Assembly: GCF_002934665.1 (NCBI RefSeq)
Contig: NZ_NIRS01000003.1
Span: forward strand, 1-64,000
Direction: 5' to 3'
Length of the DNA: 64,000 nt
DNA from: Pseudomonas laurylsulfatiphila
Lineage (GTDB): Bacteria; Pseudomonadota; Gammaproteobacteria; Pseudomonadales; Pseudomonadaceae
Shown: positions 63,934-64,000 of the stretch, piece by piece
Numbering within the stretch: position 1 is the stretch's first letter
Layout of the letters: each line of letters begins with the position of its first letter
Notes under the pieces: model-generated
Told to the model about the DNA's origin: nothing
The model's input: only the letters and a program-made list of their open reading frames with translations
The model's database searches: none
Position numbers and translations under genes: made by a program

Positions 63934-64000
63934 ACGAAAGCTCTAACCTCAGTGCAGGGCGGCATTATCCAACAGCAAGGGGAATGAACCTAGGGGGCGT

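Overview
The window is chromosomal DNA of a fluorescent Pseudomonas, most likely from the P. fluorescens complex. It has a high-GC gene style and a complete set of pyoverdine landmarks: pvdL, pvdS, pvdH, an MbtH-like gene, a pvdYII-type acetyltransferase and fpvGHJK-fpvCDEF. It also has a SoxR gene with a divergent target, an acyclic-terpene (atu) operon, and many REP/REPIN repeats of the kind typical of this group. No CRISPR array, tRNA or complete insertion sequence was seen.

Layout. At the left edge (1-241), two tandem promoters typical of a Pseudomonas rRNA operon point leftward out of the window. From 0.4 to 10 kb is ordinary core and accessory metabolism: an RhtA-like exporter, a TetR/SDR/DsbA-family-isomerase module, a deletion scar made of two gene remnants (3.73-4.09 kb), an aminopeptidase P, a cysteine desulfurase, a LysE exporter, small lipoproteins, and the SoxR box flanked by an ABM-domain monooxygenase and soxR.

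From 10 to 18.4 kb is the ferripyoverdine iron-release machinery: membrane reductase components FpvG/H/J/K and the FpvC/D/E/F ABC system, in one tightly overlapping operon. It converges on an MbtH-like gene and pvdH, each preceded by a PvdS-type promoter. A REPIN has been incorporated into the 5' coding end of fpvD. From 18.5 to 25.1 kb is a two-component system (dsbRS type), a broken Sel1-repeat gene, and dsbD, a thioredoxin-fold protein with an Lgt-like membrane domain, and dsbG. Similar direct repeats lie before dsbR and dsbD.

From 25.3 to 27.6 kb is an alpha/beta hydrolase and an unrecognised 414-residue protein behind a perfect operator-like palindrome. From 27.6 to 43.6 kb is pvdL (4332 residues; acyl-CoA ligase plus Glu, D-Tyr and Dab modules, no thioesterase). 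It is divergent from pvdS across a Fur box, followed by pvdYII (with a PvdS box) and a periplasmic solute-binding protein. The cluster therefore makes the pyoverdine chromophore precursor, the sigma factor that drives it, a Dab supply enzyme, and the machinery that recovers iron from the imported siderophore; the side-chain NRPSs and the receptor lie elsewhere.

From 43.7 to 52.9 kb is atuR and atuABCDEF, for citronellol/geraniol catabolism through geranyl-CoA carboxylase. It has a striking pair of 17-bp inverted operators and lacks atuG/atuH. From 52.9 to 64 kb are a DEDD exonuclease, PpnP, a MOSC protein, a CheV-type chemotaxis scaffold behind a near-consensus FliA promoter, an unrecognised helical protein, a NarL-type two-component system whose kinase carries an in-frame TGA, a YegS-type lipid kinase, moeA-moaB and mobA for molybdenum cofactor, a small lipoprotein, and an RluA-type pseudouridine synthase.
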